Shown in pieces: positions 44,611-53,125 of a stretch of 64,000 nucleotides of DNA. The stretch spans positions 164,686 through 228,685 of the forward strand of contig NZ_RJJQ01000007.1 of assembly GCF_003724155.1 (NCBI RefSeq), written 5' to 3'. The notes beneath the pieces are model-generated. The model was not told the DNA's origin. It saw only the letters and a list, made by a program, of their open reading frames with translations, and searched no databases. Each line of letters starts with the position of its first letter. The stretch's first letter is position 1. Both the position numbers and the translations under genes were made by a program. This DNA is from Flexivirga caeni (lineage in GTDB: Bacteria > Actinomycetota > Actinomycetes > Actinomycetales > Dermatophilaceae).

Positions 44611-45032
44611 CCGCCTCGGCTGGTCGCGCGGCGGACGGAGGGCAGGAGCGGAGACAAACCGGGCAGGCAACGGTGGGATGACTCGGTGGCATCGATTGCC
44701 GGCAGAGACTGCTGGGGCATCGTGAGTTGGAGCCTCCTGATCGTGGACGAAGCGAGTCCGGCAAGTTTCGAATCCCAAGTGCACGTGAAGTCAGGTCGGC
44801 GTAGCAAATCGTCCGGCCGCCCGGCATGACAAGACGACGCAGGAAACCTGCCGGTTGACTGCATCATCGCAGGCGACCCCGACAAGGAGTTGTCCGCATT
44901 TCGCCAGAGGCGTAACGGAGTTGCGGCCTCGACAGACGCGAGTCGCCGGTGCGCGGGGATGTCCCCGGTCGGATCGTCCTGGTCGAGCAGCGCGCCCAGC
45001 AGCCGGTCGACGAACTGTCCACCCCAGTCTCC
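44611..45032. other. Intergenic stretch, no intact gene
   Basis: About 420 bp between the ABC-exporter fragment and the amine oxidase stop. Only short frames without supporting features; probably decayed sequence at the left edge of the catabolic cluster. Confidence 0.45.
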
Positions 45033-46961
45033 TCAGGTGTGACAGTGGCCAGGCGATGGAGGAACATCCAGCGATGGGTTTCGGTCGAAGAATCCGAACG
45101 GCTTGAGGCTGAACCCGACATACTCGCACGGCATGATCGGCCAATCCTCCGGCCGCGGCACATGCGACGTGCCAAACGTGTGCCAGAGGACCACGTCGGT
45201 GTTCTCCAGGTCGCGCTCGGCCTCGACCCAACGACCGATACCGTCACCCGGATGCTGGTTCGGGTAGTCACCCGCGGCATGCAGCTCCCGCGCGTCGTAT
45301 CGGGTGACCCACAGGTGATGGCGGGCGAACTCGGCACGACGAGCCAGGTCGCTGTTCTCGTCGGCTAGCAGCGTTGGCCCGACGAACGGGATCAGCTTGT
45401 ATCCCACCGGCTCGCCGAGCCGATTGCGAACCGCGGGGTTCACGACCTTCCAGGTCCGTGCGGTCGCCGCGTCGCAGGAGCGACGAGCTGCCCGCTCGTT
45501 GACGATCGCGGTCTTGCGCGCCACGATTGCGTTGCCGTGCTCGTTGTTCGGGCCGAGCGGCTGCCCAATGACATCGACCTCGTACACCGTGTTGTCCGGG
45601 CCGTCGATCTCAAGATCCAGCCGCATGTTGAACAGATGCTGGTGGTTGGGCGCGTCGAGTTGCGGGGCGACCAGAGTTCCGAATTCCGGGACCGCCCCCG
45701 GCGCGATGGCCCGAGTCTGCACGATCCCGGTGAGCTTGGCTTCGAACTGGATCGTTCCGTCAAGGTAGAAGTACCAGAAGAAGCCGTACTCGTAGTTGCC
45801 GATGGTGTGGATCGAGGAGACCACGAACCGCCGGGAACGACGGACCTCGGCACTGTCCTGATAGCGGAAGTTCCAGTGCTTCCAGAGGATGCCGTAGTCC
45901 TCCTCGTGCATGCAGATCGCGTTCTCGACCGTATGCGGCGAGCCCGACTCGTCAGCGAGAATCGCATCCAGATAACGGATCTCACCCAGACAATCGCAGC
46001 CGAGAGTGAGCGGTCCGACTGTCTTGCCGAGGTTGTACTCGCCGGCGTCGAACACGTTCCGGAAGTAGAAGTCGTTGCTGGTGTCCCCGTAGGGCACGAC
46101 CATCTCGCTGATGCTGGCCCGTTGCAGGATCGAACGTCGCTGGCCGTCGTCGAGATAGGAAACGTCGCTGACTACCAGGCCCTCCACCGGGTCCACATGC
46201 ACATGCAGCCGCCAACGCTGCCACTCGATGACGTTGCCGACAACCGAGAACGAAGGCCCGTCCGGTTGCACGATCTCAAGCGGCCGAAGATCATCGCGCA
46301 GCCTTCCGACACTACCGACGTCATAGTTGCCGGAGGTCGGTGGGAGCGGGATCGGGTCTTCCTCCTGGATCGCGACCACTGCCGATTCATTGCAGTCGAT
46401 AACGAACACCAGGTTGCCGACCGGCCGGGCGTAACCATTGTCCTCGACGAACTCACGCACGTAGGCGCTGGCGCGGATGATGCGGCGGCGAAGGTCTACG
46501 CCATCAATCGGCAGGGTGCCCGTCGACCACGGGTCGACCTGCAGCAACGACAGGTCACTGACCCCGTGGCGGTTGAGCGCCTCGACCGAAGCCGGATCAT
46601 TCTTGACGATATCGTCCAGGCGCATGATCTCCTCGATCATGATGGCCGGTTGCACGTCCGGGATGTGTTGCCAGTCTACGACCGAGTCGGTCCGCAGATC
46701 CACTCGCGCCTCGTAGGTCTGTGCGCTCGCCCGGTCGTACACGACGAGAAAGGCTGATCGAAGGATCTCGGCTCCGGCGGCCACAGTGGCGTCGTAGTCG
46801 CGGACGACCTGCTTGTCTGGCAGGTCGGTGCGTACCACCGGGAACCGGATGTCCACCAACTCCGGGTGCGCATTGCGCACCGCGGTCACCGCCCGGGTCA
46901 TCTCTTCGCCCGAGAGCGGGTCGTAGGGATGCACACTGATCTGAGTCACTGTCATTTCCAT
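45033..46961 (-). CDS. Copper-containing primary-amine oxidase
   Basis: A 642-residue TPQ copper amine oxidase, closely patterned on Arthrobacter phenylethylamine and histamine oxidases. Seen: catalytic-base Asp region NVFDAGEYNLGKT (about 306), GCDCLGEIRYLD, the self-processing Tyr390 in TIGNYEYGFFW (topaquinone precursor), copper ligands HQH in APNHQHLFNMRLD, and the last His region WHTFGTSHVPRPEDWPIMP. It converts a primary amine plus O2 and water to aldehyde, ammonia and H2O2. No signal peptide; cytoplasmic as in Arthrobacter. Monocistronic, with an operator pair and long leader upstream (47345). The aldehyde dehydrogenases of the cluster would take its product. Confidence 0.94.
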   Translation of the reverse strand: MEMTVTQISVHPYDPLSGEEMTRAVTAVRNAHPELVDIRFPVVRTDLPDKQVVRDYDATVAAGAEILRSAFLVVYDRASAQTYEARVDLRTDSVVDWQHIPDVQPAIMIEEIMRLDDIVKNDPASVEALNRHGVSDLSLLQVDPWSTGTLPIDGVDLRRRIIRASAYVREFVEDNGYARPVGNLVFVIDCNESAVVAIQEEDPIPLPPTSGNYDVGSVGRLRDDLRPLEIVQPDGPSFSVVGNVIEWQRWRLHVHVDPVEGLVVSDVSYLDDGQRRSILQRASISEMVVPYGDTSNDFYFRNVFDAGEYNLGKTVGPLTLGCDCLGEIRYLDAILADESGSPHTVENAICMHEEDYGILWKHWNFRYQDSAEVRRSRRFVVSSIHTIGNYEYGFFWYFYLDGTIQFEAKLTGIVQTRAIAPGAVPEFGTLVAPQLDAPNHQHLFNMRLDLEIDGPDNTVYEVDVIGQPLGPNNEHGNAIVARKTAIVNERAARRSCDAATARTWKVVNPAVRNRLGEPVGYKLIPFVGPTLLADENSDLARRAEFARHHLWVTRYDARELHAAGDYPNQHPGDGIGRWVEAERDLENTDVVLWHTFGTSHVPRPEDWPIMPCEYVGFSLKPFGFFDRNPSLDVPPSPGHCHT

Positions 46962-47344
46962 CCGTTCGTACTAGCTTGGTTTTGAGGTTCGTCCGGGTAT
47001 GCCTTAACCCGCCACTCCGGTGCCGGCACTGGGAGCCTCCACCTGTCGGTTGATTCCACGATCAGCTGGCCCCGTGCACCAGTCAAACCAGCAGCGACCA
47101 CGGCACAGTGTCGAGCGGACTCCTAGCCCTGCAGATCACGCCGAACACCGCTCAGCAGGTGACGAGGATTCGCCCTCACCCAACCTGAACCGAAGACACC
47201 GACGCTGCGTTCGCCAGCGGAAAGGCCAACGATCGGCGGCAACAACGAGTCTGCTGGGAACACCGGACCGACAGAGCCAAGACGCAGATCGGCAAGACTT
47301 TTGCACGGCCAACTGAGCCCTATGGAGCACCATCATACCACCGT
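46962..47344. other. Long untranslated leader/promoter region of the amine oxidase gene
   Basis: No convincing gene. On the minus strand a TATGAT -10 (47332-47337) lies next to the operator, predicting a 5' leader of about 360 nt before the amine oxidase ATG. A half-site TTCGTACT of the operator motif sits at 46978-46985, just upstream of the start codon. Confidence 0.4.
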
Positions 47345-47381
47345 AGTACGATTATTGAACGTAAAGTCCGTTTAATGAACA
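47345..47381. promoter_or_regulatory. IclR-type operator pair upstream of amine oxidase
   Basis: Two sites matching the palindrome AGTNCGATNATCGNACT: AGTACGATTATTGAACG (47345-47361, 12 of 14 fixed positions) and AGTCCGTTTAATGAACA (47365-47381, 10 of 14), exactly 20 bp apart. They overlap the -35/spacer of the predicted minus-strand promoter, suiting repression. Confidence 0.65.
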
Positions 47382-47519
47382 CAGCATGTGGGTAAATCAC
47401 CAACGTGTCAAGGACCTGCACACGACTTGTTCCGCAGCCTCACACCAGCGACCAGGTGCGGGCCGCCGACGAGTTCACCGGTACGACCCGACGAACATCT
47501 AGCATCGGACGCTGCTTAC

Positions 47520-47963
47520 TCAGCTAAACTTCGGTGTCACCGTTGCCCTGGGATCTCCGTCCGAGCCCGGTGTCTCGGTCGGCTCGAGGCTGGGCGCGTC
47601 GACCGCCTCGCGCCAGGCGTCGAAGCCGTGCTGGAAGACCACGACACCGGCCTCGGGCAGTGCAATCTCGATCGCCTCGAGAATCGCCTGTGGGCTTATT
47701 CCCAGTTCGAGCGCAACACGGATATGGCTCTGGATATGGGCCTTCTCCGAGCGCATGACGGTCAGGCTGAGGATGAACAGCAGCTCCTTCGTACCGCGGT
47801 CCAGCTCCCGCCCGGACAGGTAGGCGGCATCGACGAGGTTGTCTGCCGCCCGAAGCACCGGAAAGTCGTTCGCGGCCATCACCTTGTGATAATCCAGCAC
47901 ATATCCACGTCGGCTGACCATGTCGTCGAGGTACATCTGGGCAGCGGTGTCGTGCTCGGCCAT
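47520..47963 (-). CDS. Carboxymuconolactone decarboxylase-family protein
   Basis: A 147-residue all-helical CMD-family protein. Seen: ELDRGTKELLFILSLTVMRS and EKAHIQSHIRVALELGISPQ, the CMD core with conserved Glu and His. The CxxC of AhpD-type peroxidase relatives is absent, so a lactone decarboxylase or isomerase-type reaction on a ring-fission product is more likely. Last gene of the 11-gene operon (56999 to 47520), 17 bp after the NIPSNAP gene. Confidence 0.85.
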   Translation of the reverse strand: MAEHDTAAQMYLDDMVSRRGYVLDYHKVMAANDFPVLRAADNLVDAAYLSGRELDRGTKELLFILSLTVMRSEKAHIQSHIRVALELGISPQAILEAIEIALPEAGVVVFQHGFDAWREAVDAPSLEPTETPGSDGDPRATVTPKFS

Positions 47964-47980
47964 TCGTTGCTCCTTGGTTG

Positions 47981-48295
47981 TCAGATCGAGGTCGCCAGAT
48001 CGACCTGGATGAGGATTCGATTCGCCTGGCTGACCAGCAGGCCACGGACCTCGGCGCGGAAGGCGGCGAAATCCTCGTCCGCGACGAGCGCAGCTCTACG
48101 TCGGCCGCGATCGGCAAGGTCGTCGTAGCGCCAGAGGTAAACGAGCGTGTTGAGCTCGCCGGTCTCGGTGAGGTAGACGCCCAAGGGCTCACCTAGGTGG
48201 CGCACCTGGGCTGGCCGCCCGGACCGGTACCACGCCGACAGGTAACGTTGGGCACCACCGGGCACCGCCCGGTAGTCGCGCTGCTCGACGATCAC
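47981..48295 (-). CDS. NIPSNAP-family protein
   Basis: A 104-residue ferredoxin-like (dimeric alpha/beta barrel) protein: VIVEQRDYRAVPGGAQRYLS, ETGELNTLVYLWRYDDLADR, and a C-terminal RILIQVD strand. NIPSNAP proteins often accompany aromatic or quinone-modifying enzymes; activity unknown. GTG start at 48295 overlaps the hydroxylase stop as GTGA, so it is translated together with that enzyme, perhaps handling its unstable product (inference). Confidence 0.82.
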   Translation of the reverse strand: MIVEQRDYRAVPGGAQRYLSAWYRSGRPAQVRHLGEPLGVYLTETGELNTLVYLWRYDDLADRGRRRAALVADEDFAAFRAEVRGLLVSQANRILIQVDLATSI

Positions 48296-49926
48296 AGAGG
48301 GGCTCCTTCGGTCAGGTGCCGCGCGAACATGGTGGCCTCGGCGCCGAATGTCTCCACCCGGGCCAGCACCGCCACGTAGCGGTCGGGACGCAGCAGCACC
48401 ACCTGCTGTTTGCGCGCACCGAACCAGGTCCTGAGCGCGTTGTCGGCATCCTCGACGACGACAGTGTCCGGGTCGACGCACGGTTGGCGACGCCGGCGCT
48501 CACCGGCCCGCGACTCGACCACCCTGACCACAACCGCGCCGAGAGCGGCCAACGCCGCGGATTGATCTGCGTTCAACCCGGCCAACGGATCGCAGTTGAA
48601 GCCGATGATCGCGAACCAGGGCCCAAGAACATCATCCAGGGCCAGGCGTAAGCCGTCCTCGGTCTCCACCGTCGGCTGCGGGAACATTCTGCCGAGGGTC
48701 GGTATGGGGCAGCCGAGTGGTTCGCCTGTCACCAGCGTGGATTGGTAGTGCGGCTGCGCCTTGAAGCGCATCTCGAGAATCCACTGTTTGACCGGCGGTG
48801 CCGCTGAAGCCGCCCGCAACAGCCAGTTGCGGACGTGAGCCAGCGTCTGGTTGGTGGGACTCAGGATCCGTCCGAGAGTGGTGGAAAGGTCGATCATGGC
48901 CTGGGCATGGGCCCGGCGTTCCTGCTCGTAGGTATGCAGCAACGCAGGTGTGGCGTCGCCCCGCACGATGGCGGCCAGCTTCCAGCAGAGATTGGTCACG
49001 TCACGGATGCCGGTGTTCATGCCCTGCCCCGCCCATGGTGGCATCAGGTGCGCCGCGTCGCCGACGAGCACTACCCGGCCCTGGACAAATCGTCGAGCAA
49101 TGCGTGAATGGTGGGTATATACGCGCGCTCGGATCACCTCGATCGCCGCCGGATCCGGCACATGCTGACCGAGCAGATCGCGTACCCGTTCGGGTGCCAG
49201 CATCTCCTCGGCGTCCTCGCCTGGGTAAAGCATGAACTCCCAGCGGCGATGGTCGTACGGTAGGCGAGCGCAGACATATGGTCGCCGCGGGTCGCAGTGC
49301 AACGCGGTATAGGGCGCATCGACGGGGTCGTTGCCGCAGTCGATGACGACCCATTTGCGCGGATGAGTGGCACCGTCGAGCGGGATGCCGAGCTGGGTTC
49401 GTATCGTGCTGCGCCCGCCGTCGGCGGCGACAACCCAATCGGCCACGACGGTGACGGCCCGGCCGTCCGCGCCGGCGAGGGTCAGTGTCACCGAATCGTC
49501 CGCAGGCTCGACGACGCGCAGTTCAAGCCCCCATTCCGCTCGCACGTGCGTAAACCGCTCGACCCCGGTTCGAAGGGTCTTCTCGGCAAGCGGTTGCATG
49601 AAGATGTTGCGCTTGAACCACCCGCTGTCGCGCCCGGTCGGGTGCATGTCGGCAAGACAGTGCCCCTTGGCGTCGATCATCTTGAGCGGAACGTTCTGGA
49701 TCGCGTCCGCGAGCACGTCATCTGCCAGACCGACGCTCTGGAAAGTGCGCAGGCTCTCGTCGTCGATCCCAATGGCGCGCGGATAGTCGATGATCTCGTT
49801 CGCCCGATCGACGAGCAGCGTGGCGATGCCGTAGGTCCCCAGGAGGTTGGCAGCGGTCACTCCGACCGGACCCGCGCCGACGATCGCGACCGGGACCCGG
49901 ATCTGCGCGTTCGCTGGCGCCGACAT
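48292..49926 (-). CDS. FAD-dependent aromatic hydroxylase (MhpA-like)
   Basis: A 544-residue class A flavoprotein monooxygenase resembling 3-(3-hydroxyphenyl)propionate hydroxylase and resorcinol/pyridine-diol hydroxylases. Seen: FAD motif VAIVGAGPVGVTAANLLG, the DG motif AADGGRSTIRTQLG, and the GD motif VGDAAHLMPPWAGQGMNTG; a C-terminal thioredoxin-like domain follows (about 400-544). It hydroxylates a phenolic (or hydroxypyridine-type) ring with NAD(P)H and O2, preparing it for cleavage. In the operon it sits between the alpha/beta hydrolase (2-bp gap) and NIPSNAP genes. Confidence 0.92.
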   Translation of the reverse strand: MSAPANAQIRVPVAIVGAGPVGVTAANLLGTYGIATLLVDRANEIIDYPRAIGIDDESLRTFQSVGLADDVLADAIQNVPLKMIDAKGHCLADMHPTGRDSGWFKRNIFMQPLAEKTLRTGVERFTHVRAEWGLELRVVEPADDSVTLTLAGADGRAVTVVADWVVAADGGRSTIRTQLGIPLDGATHPRKWVVIDCGNDPVDAPYTALHCDPRRPYVCARLPYDHRRWEFMLYPGEDAEEMLAPERVRDLLGQHVPDPAAIEVIRARVYTHHSRIARRFVQGRVVLVGDAAHLMPPWAGQGMNTGIRDVTNLCWKLAAIVRGDATPALLHTYEQERRAHAQAMIDLSTTLGRILSPTNQTLAHVRNWLLRAASAAPPVKQWILEMRFKAQPHYQSTLVTGEPLGCPIPTLGRMFPQPTVETEDGLRLALDDVLGPWFAIIGFNCDPLAGLNADQSAALAALGAVVVRVVESRAGERRRRQPCVDPDTVVVEDADNALRTWFGARKQQVVLLRPDRYVAVLARVETFGAEATMFARHLTEGAPL

Positions 49927-49928
49927 CG

Positions 49929-50789
49929 TCAGGCCCTTACCTCGGCGAGGAACTGCGTGAGCCGAGCCTGAAAGGCTCCCGGATTGTCGTCGTGCGCATA
50001 GTGAGCGGCCGCTGGTATCTCATCCCAGCGGATCAACGGCTGGCGTTCGGCCATCTGCCGGCAGACGTCACTGCTCAGGAAGTCCGAGCGCTCGCCGCGC
50101 AACACCAGCGTCGGACAGCGCAGCGCGTCCACTGCCGGCCACAGGTCGACCACGACCGCGGGGTCGGGGTTCAGACGTGCCTCGGCGATCCCTTCCATGT
50201 CCAGTTTCCAGGCGTACCGGCCGTCGCCGACGAGCTGCACCGTGTTGTCGACCCGAGAGGCCAGTGCGTCCTCCGAGATACCAGGACGCAGCTTGCGCCA
50301 GTAATCCCGGACCGAATCGAGCGAGTCGAAGCCGCTGGGGGTGGCCCGCATCTCACGGCGGATGCGCTCTGCACCCCTTCCCCCGGCGGAGGACCCGGGG
50401 CCGATGTCCTCGATCACGAGAGCCCGGACAAGCTCGGGACACTGCGCGGCGAGCAGGTAGCCCACGGTGCCGCCCAGGGAATGGCCCACGACGGTCAACG
50501 GGGGTCGCACGACCTGGTGGATCAGCTGCTTCATGTCGCGGACGTAGTACTCGGCGTAGTACCGACGCTGCGGATCCCAGGAACTGTCGCCTCTGCCGCG
50601 AAAGTCCGGGGCGATCAGGCGGTGGTCACCGGCCAGCGCCTGCGCGGTCTGCTGCCACGTCGCGGCATAACTGCGCAGACCGTGCAGCAACAGCACGGGG
50701 GGTGCACCCGGATCGCCCCACTCCAGATAGTGACAGGACAGACCGTTGACCTTGATCACGCGGCTGACAGCTTCCTGGTTCATGGGCAT
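49929..50789 (-). CDS. Alpha/beta hydrolase (C-C bond hydrolase/ester hydrolase type)
   Basis: A 286-residue alpha/beta hydrolase. Seen: oxyanion LLLHGLRSYAATW, nucleophile Ser in VVGHSLGGTVGYL, acid Asp in LRGERSDFLSS, and catalytic His in PAAAHYAHDDNP. Full catalytic triad. By neighbourhood (hydroxylase, VOC protein) it could hydrolyse a ring-fission product like MhpC, or an amide or ester. Its ATG shares one base with the preceding gene's stop. Confidence 0.9.
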   Translation of the reverse strand: MPMNQEAVSRVIKVNGLSCHYLEWGDPGAPPVLLLHGLRSYAATWQQTAQALAGDHRLIAPDFRGRGDSSWDPQRRYYAEYYVRDMKQLIHQVVRPPLTVVGHSLGGTVGYLLAAQCPELVRALVIEDIGPGSSAGGRGAERIRREMRATPSGFDSLDSVRDYWRKLRPGISEDALASRVDNTVQLVGDGRYAWKLDMEGIAEARLNPDPAVVVDLWPAVDALRCPTLVLRGERSDFLSSDVCRQMAERQPLIRWDEIPAAAHYAHDDNPGAFQARLTQFLAEVRA

Positions 50790-51394
50790 CAGCGCAAGCC
50801 GTCCTCGCCACCGATCTGGTCGGCGGCTATGCCACCCAGCCTGGCATGCAGCCGGCCTCGGGTCGCGAATGCGAACGCAATCACTACTTCATCCGGGCGG
50901 GGGGCATCGCCGAAGGCCACGGTCACCGTGTCGTAGTGCGAGCGAACGTAGAGCGCGTCCTTGTGCGCGAGCGGGATGTCGATTGCTGCTCCGGCGGCGG
51001 CGACCTTGCCGGTCGAGGGTACCCACGCCTTACCACCCCCGATCCCGGCGCGAACAGGGTCGGCGAACACCTGGGTCAGGAAGGCGTTACCGTGCTCATA
51101 ATCGCCGGCAACCCCGACCAGGCAGGCCTTGCCATAGCTGCTGAGGGCGGTGCCGGCGGCAGATTCGACTGCGCGCCTGGCGAACTCTTCGCCGAGCTGT
51201 GCCGATTCTTCCACCACCGCGGACAGGTCGCCGACAAATCCGCGGCCAGCGTATGGGTTCGTGATTGCTGCGGCGATCACGATCCGGTGTGCCGGCTGTC
51301 CATCAGCGGGCTCGCCGGATTCTGTGGTCAGTATCTGCTCGACCTGGGTGAACCATTTGCGGACGTGGTATGGGCCAAGATTGGACGCAGCCAT
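50789..51394 (-). CDS. 'Amino acid synthesis' family protein (PF06684 type)
   Basis: A 201-residue protein of the PF06684 (AA_synth) type: HRIVIAAAITNPYAGRGFVG, ACLVGVAGDYEHGNAFLTQV, GKAWVPSTGKVAAAGAAIDI. The biochemical role of this family is not established; the name reflects an old guess. It recurs beside catabolic hydrolases and dehydrogenases and could be a ring-opening, peptide-bond or imine hydrolase. Its place inside a tightly packed operon makes it a good candidate for an unassigned pathway step. Confidence 0.8.
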   Translation of the reverse strand: MAASNLGPYHVRKWFTQVEQILTTESGEPADGQPAHRIVIAAAITNPYAGRGFVGDLSAVVEESAQLGEEFARRAVESAAGTALSSYGKACLVGVAGDYEHGNAFLTQVFADPVRAGIGGGKAWVPSTGKVAAAGAAIDIPLAHKDALYVRSHYDTVTVAFGDAPRPDEVVIAFAFATRGRLHARLGGIAADQIGGEDGLR

Positions 51395-51449
51395 AGGAAC
51401 CTCTCTACGAATCTGTGCTTAAACCTCACGAAGCGGAGCTGGAGACGGG

Positions 51450-51971
51450 TCAGGTGTACAGCGGGTCGATGACGATCGGTTCGCTGGGCGCGTGGTGCTC
51501 ACCCAGGACGCGCTTGCCTTCTTCGTCGTCGGTGATGCTCTCGGAGAAGAACTCGAACCGGTTGCCGTCCGGGTCCTCGAAGTAGAGGCCATATCCCACC
51601 TTGTGGTCGGTGGTCTTGACCACCTTGACCTGCTTGGCCAGCAGCATCGCGTAGAGTCGGCGCAGCTCATCGAGGTCGCCTTGGATCTCCAGGCCATAGT
51701 GTTGCAGGCCAAGGCCGCCTTGCGCGGCACCCTCAGCAGCCTGGATCAGCGCTAGGTCGTGGTGCTTTCGCCCGAAGGATAGGAACACCCACTGCGGGCC
51801 GCGAGCGGTGATCTTCATGTTCAGGATGTCCGCAAACCACTGCGCAGATGCCTCCGGATCACGCACGAACAAGGAGATGTGGGTCCGTACGACGACGGGC
51901 TTGAAACCCAGCGCCTGGGCAGTCTCTGCCGGCGTCATAATTTCGTTCTGGTGCATGCCGATGTCGGTCAT
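51450..51971 (-). CDS. VOC-family protein (extradiol dioxygenase/glyoxalase fold)
   Basis: A 173-residue vicinal-oxygen-chelate protein. Metal-ligand pattern: His in VVRTHISLFVRDP, His in LGLQHYGLEIQGD, Glu in PDGNRFEFFSES, the H-H-E triad of one-domain type I extradiol dioxygenases and related lyases. It is the best candidate in the operon for ring cleavage after hydroxylation (inference). The N-terminus has about 30 extra residues (MHQNEIMTPAETAQALG). ATG at 51971. Confidence 0.85.
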   Translation of the reverse strand: MTDIGMHQNEIMTPAETAQALGFKPVVVRTHISLFVRDPEASAQWFADILNMKITARGPQWVFLSFGRKHHDLALIQAAEGAAQGGLGLQHYGLEIQGDLDELRRLYAMLLAKQVKVVKTTDHKVGYGLYFEDPDGNRFEFFSESITDDEEGKRVLGEHHAPSEPIVIDPLYT

Positions 51972-52026
51972 GTCAGCTCCTCCGGTAATCAGTTGTCGGT
52001 TTGGTGGGTCGATCGGTGAGCACAAC

Positions 52027-53055
52027 TCAGTGCGTGACCACCGGTGCATCAGCGGCGATAGCAGGCGTCCAAGCCACTGCGGTGATCTCCGGGAATGACC
52101 GCCACTCCTTGACAAAGCTTCGCCCACCGTCGACGGACCTGTAGAGATCTCCGTATTTGGTGCCGGCGAAGACCAGGTCCGGGTCGGCATGGTGCAGTCC
52201 CAATGCCCAGACGGTCGAGCTCGGCGGGACATCGAAATTGGCTTCCTGCCAGCTTTGGGTGAGGTCGTCGGACCGGAAGATCCGCGTGGTGGTTCCGGGA
52301 GTGGCATCCCCGATGCCGAGCAGTAATGAACTCGATCCGGGGATGGCGGCGACGAGCCGGGTGTAGTAGATACCCCAGGTCGACTTGGTTCCGGTGCGAA
52401 CCCAGGTCTGCCCATCATCCTGGCTGACGAACAGCGCGTTGACCACGACCACGACGATCGTCTTCGGCGGACCCTCGACCACCACGATGCAGTGGACGTC
52501 GGACACGGTCACTCCGTCGGGCAGCGTGTCCGGCGCGCCGTCCAGGCGATCCCAGTTCTCGCCGCGGTCACGACTGTGCCACAGTCCGCCCTCCTCCACG
52601 CCGAACCAGGCCGACTTTCCGTCGATCTGGTCCCAGGTCGCGGTCAGGATCCGGGGTTTGCTCACCCCAGCACAGTGCTCGGGCAGCTCCGGGCCGATCC
52701 GAGTCCAGCTCGTGCCCGCGTCTGTGGTGAGCCAGAGCACTGCCCGGTTCGGCGCCCCGGTCCCTACGATGATGCTGGCCGGGTCGTTCGGGTCGACGGC
52801 GATGGACCAGACCTGCTGATCCTCGAATGGCGAGCTGACCCGGCTCCACCGGGTGCCCCCGTCGTCGCTGCGCGCGAGTCCGGCGTCGGCGCCGGCGTAC
52901 ACGACTTCGGGGTGCTCGGGATGGACGGCGAGGGCGCGGACCACCGCGTCGAACTCCAGTCCTTGACCGAGCGGGATTCGCGCCCAGGTGGTGCCATCGT
53001 CGCTGCTGCGTAGCACGCCCTGGCCGGCGGTTGCCACCAGAATGGTTCCCTGCAT
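52027..53055 (-). CDS. BNR/Asp-box beta-propeller protein
   Basis: A 342-residue protein with about seven Asp-box (BNR) repeats: RSSDDGTTWAR, RSDDGGTRWSR, TTDAGTSWTR, SRDRGENWDR, SQDDGQTWVR, RSDDLTQSW, RSVDGGRSF. Predicted to fold as a beta-propeller, like sialidase- or YCF48-type proteins, but it has no signal peptide and should be cytoplasmic. Sialidase catalytic residues are not evident. Why a propeller is encoded inside a catabolic operon is unclear: lactonase-like chemistry, scaffold or sensor are options. Confidence 0.82.
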   Translation of the reverse strand: MQGTILVATAGQGVLRSSDDGTTWARIPLGQGLEFDAVVRALAVHPEHPEVVYAGADAGLARSDDGGTRWSRVSSPFEDQQVWSIAVDPNDPASIIVGTGAPNRAVLWLTTDAGTSWTRIGPELPEHCAGVSKPRILTATWDQIDGKSAWFGVEEGGLWHSRDRGENWDRLDGAPDTLPDGVTVSDVHCIVVVEGPPKTIVVVVVNALFVSQDDGQTWVRTGTKSTWGIYYTRLVAAIPGSSSLLLGIGDATPGTTTRIFRSDDLTQSWQEANFDVPPSSTVWALGLHHADPDLVFAGTKYGDLYRSVDGGRSFVKEWRSFPEITAVAWTPAIAADAPVVTH

Positions 53056-53125
53056 GTGCTTCTCTCTCCTTCTTCGTGGCCCGGCCTGCTGGGAGCGGTC
53101 GGACCGACTTCAGGTCAGTGCCGGG

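Noticed and set aside
45537..46757. 406-codon open frame opposite the amine oxidase gene
   Set aside because: Antisense shadow; no ribosome-binding site or domain, and all amine oxidase motifs are on the minus strand.
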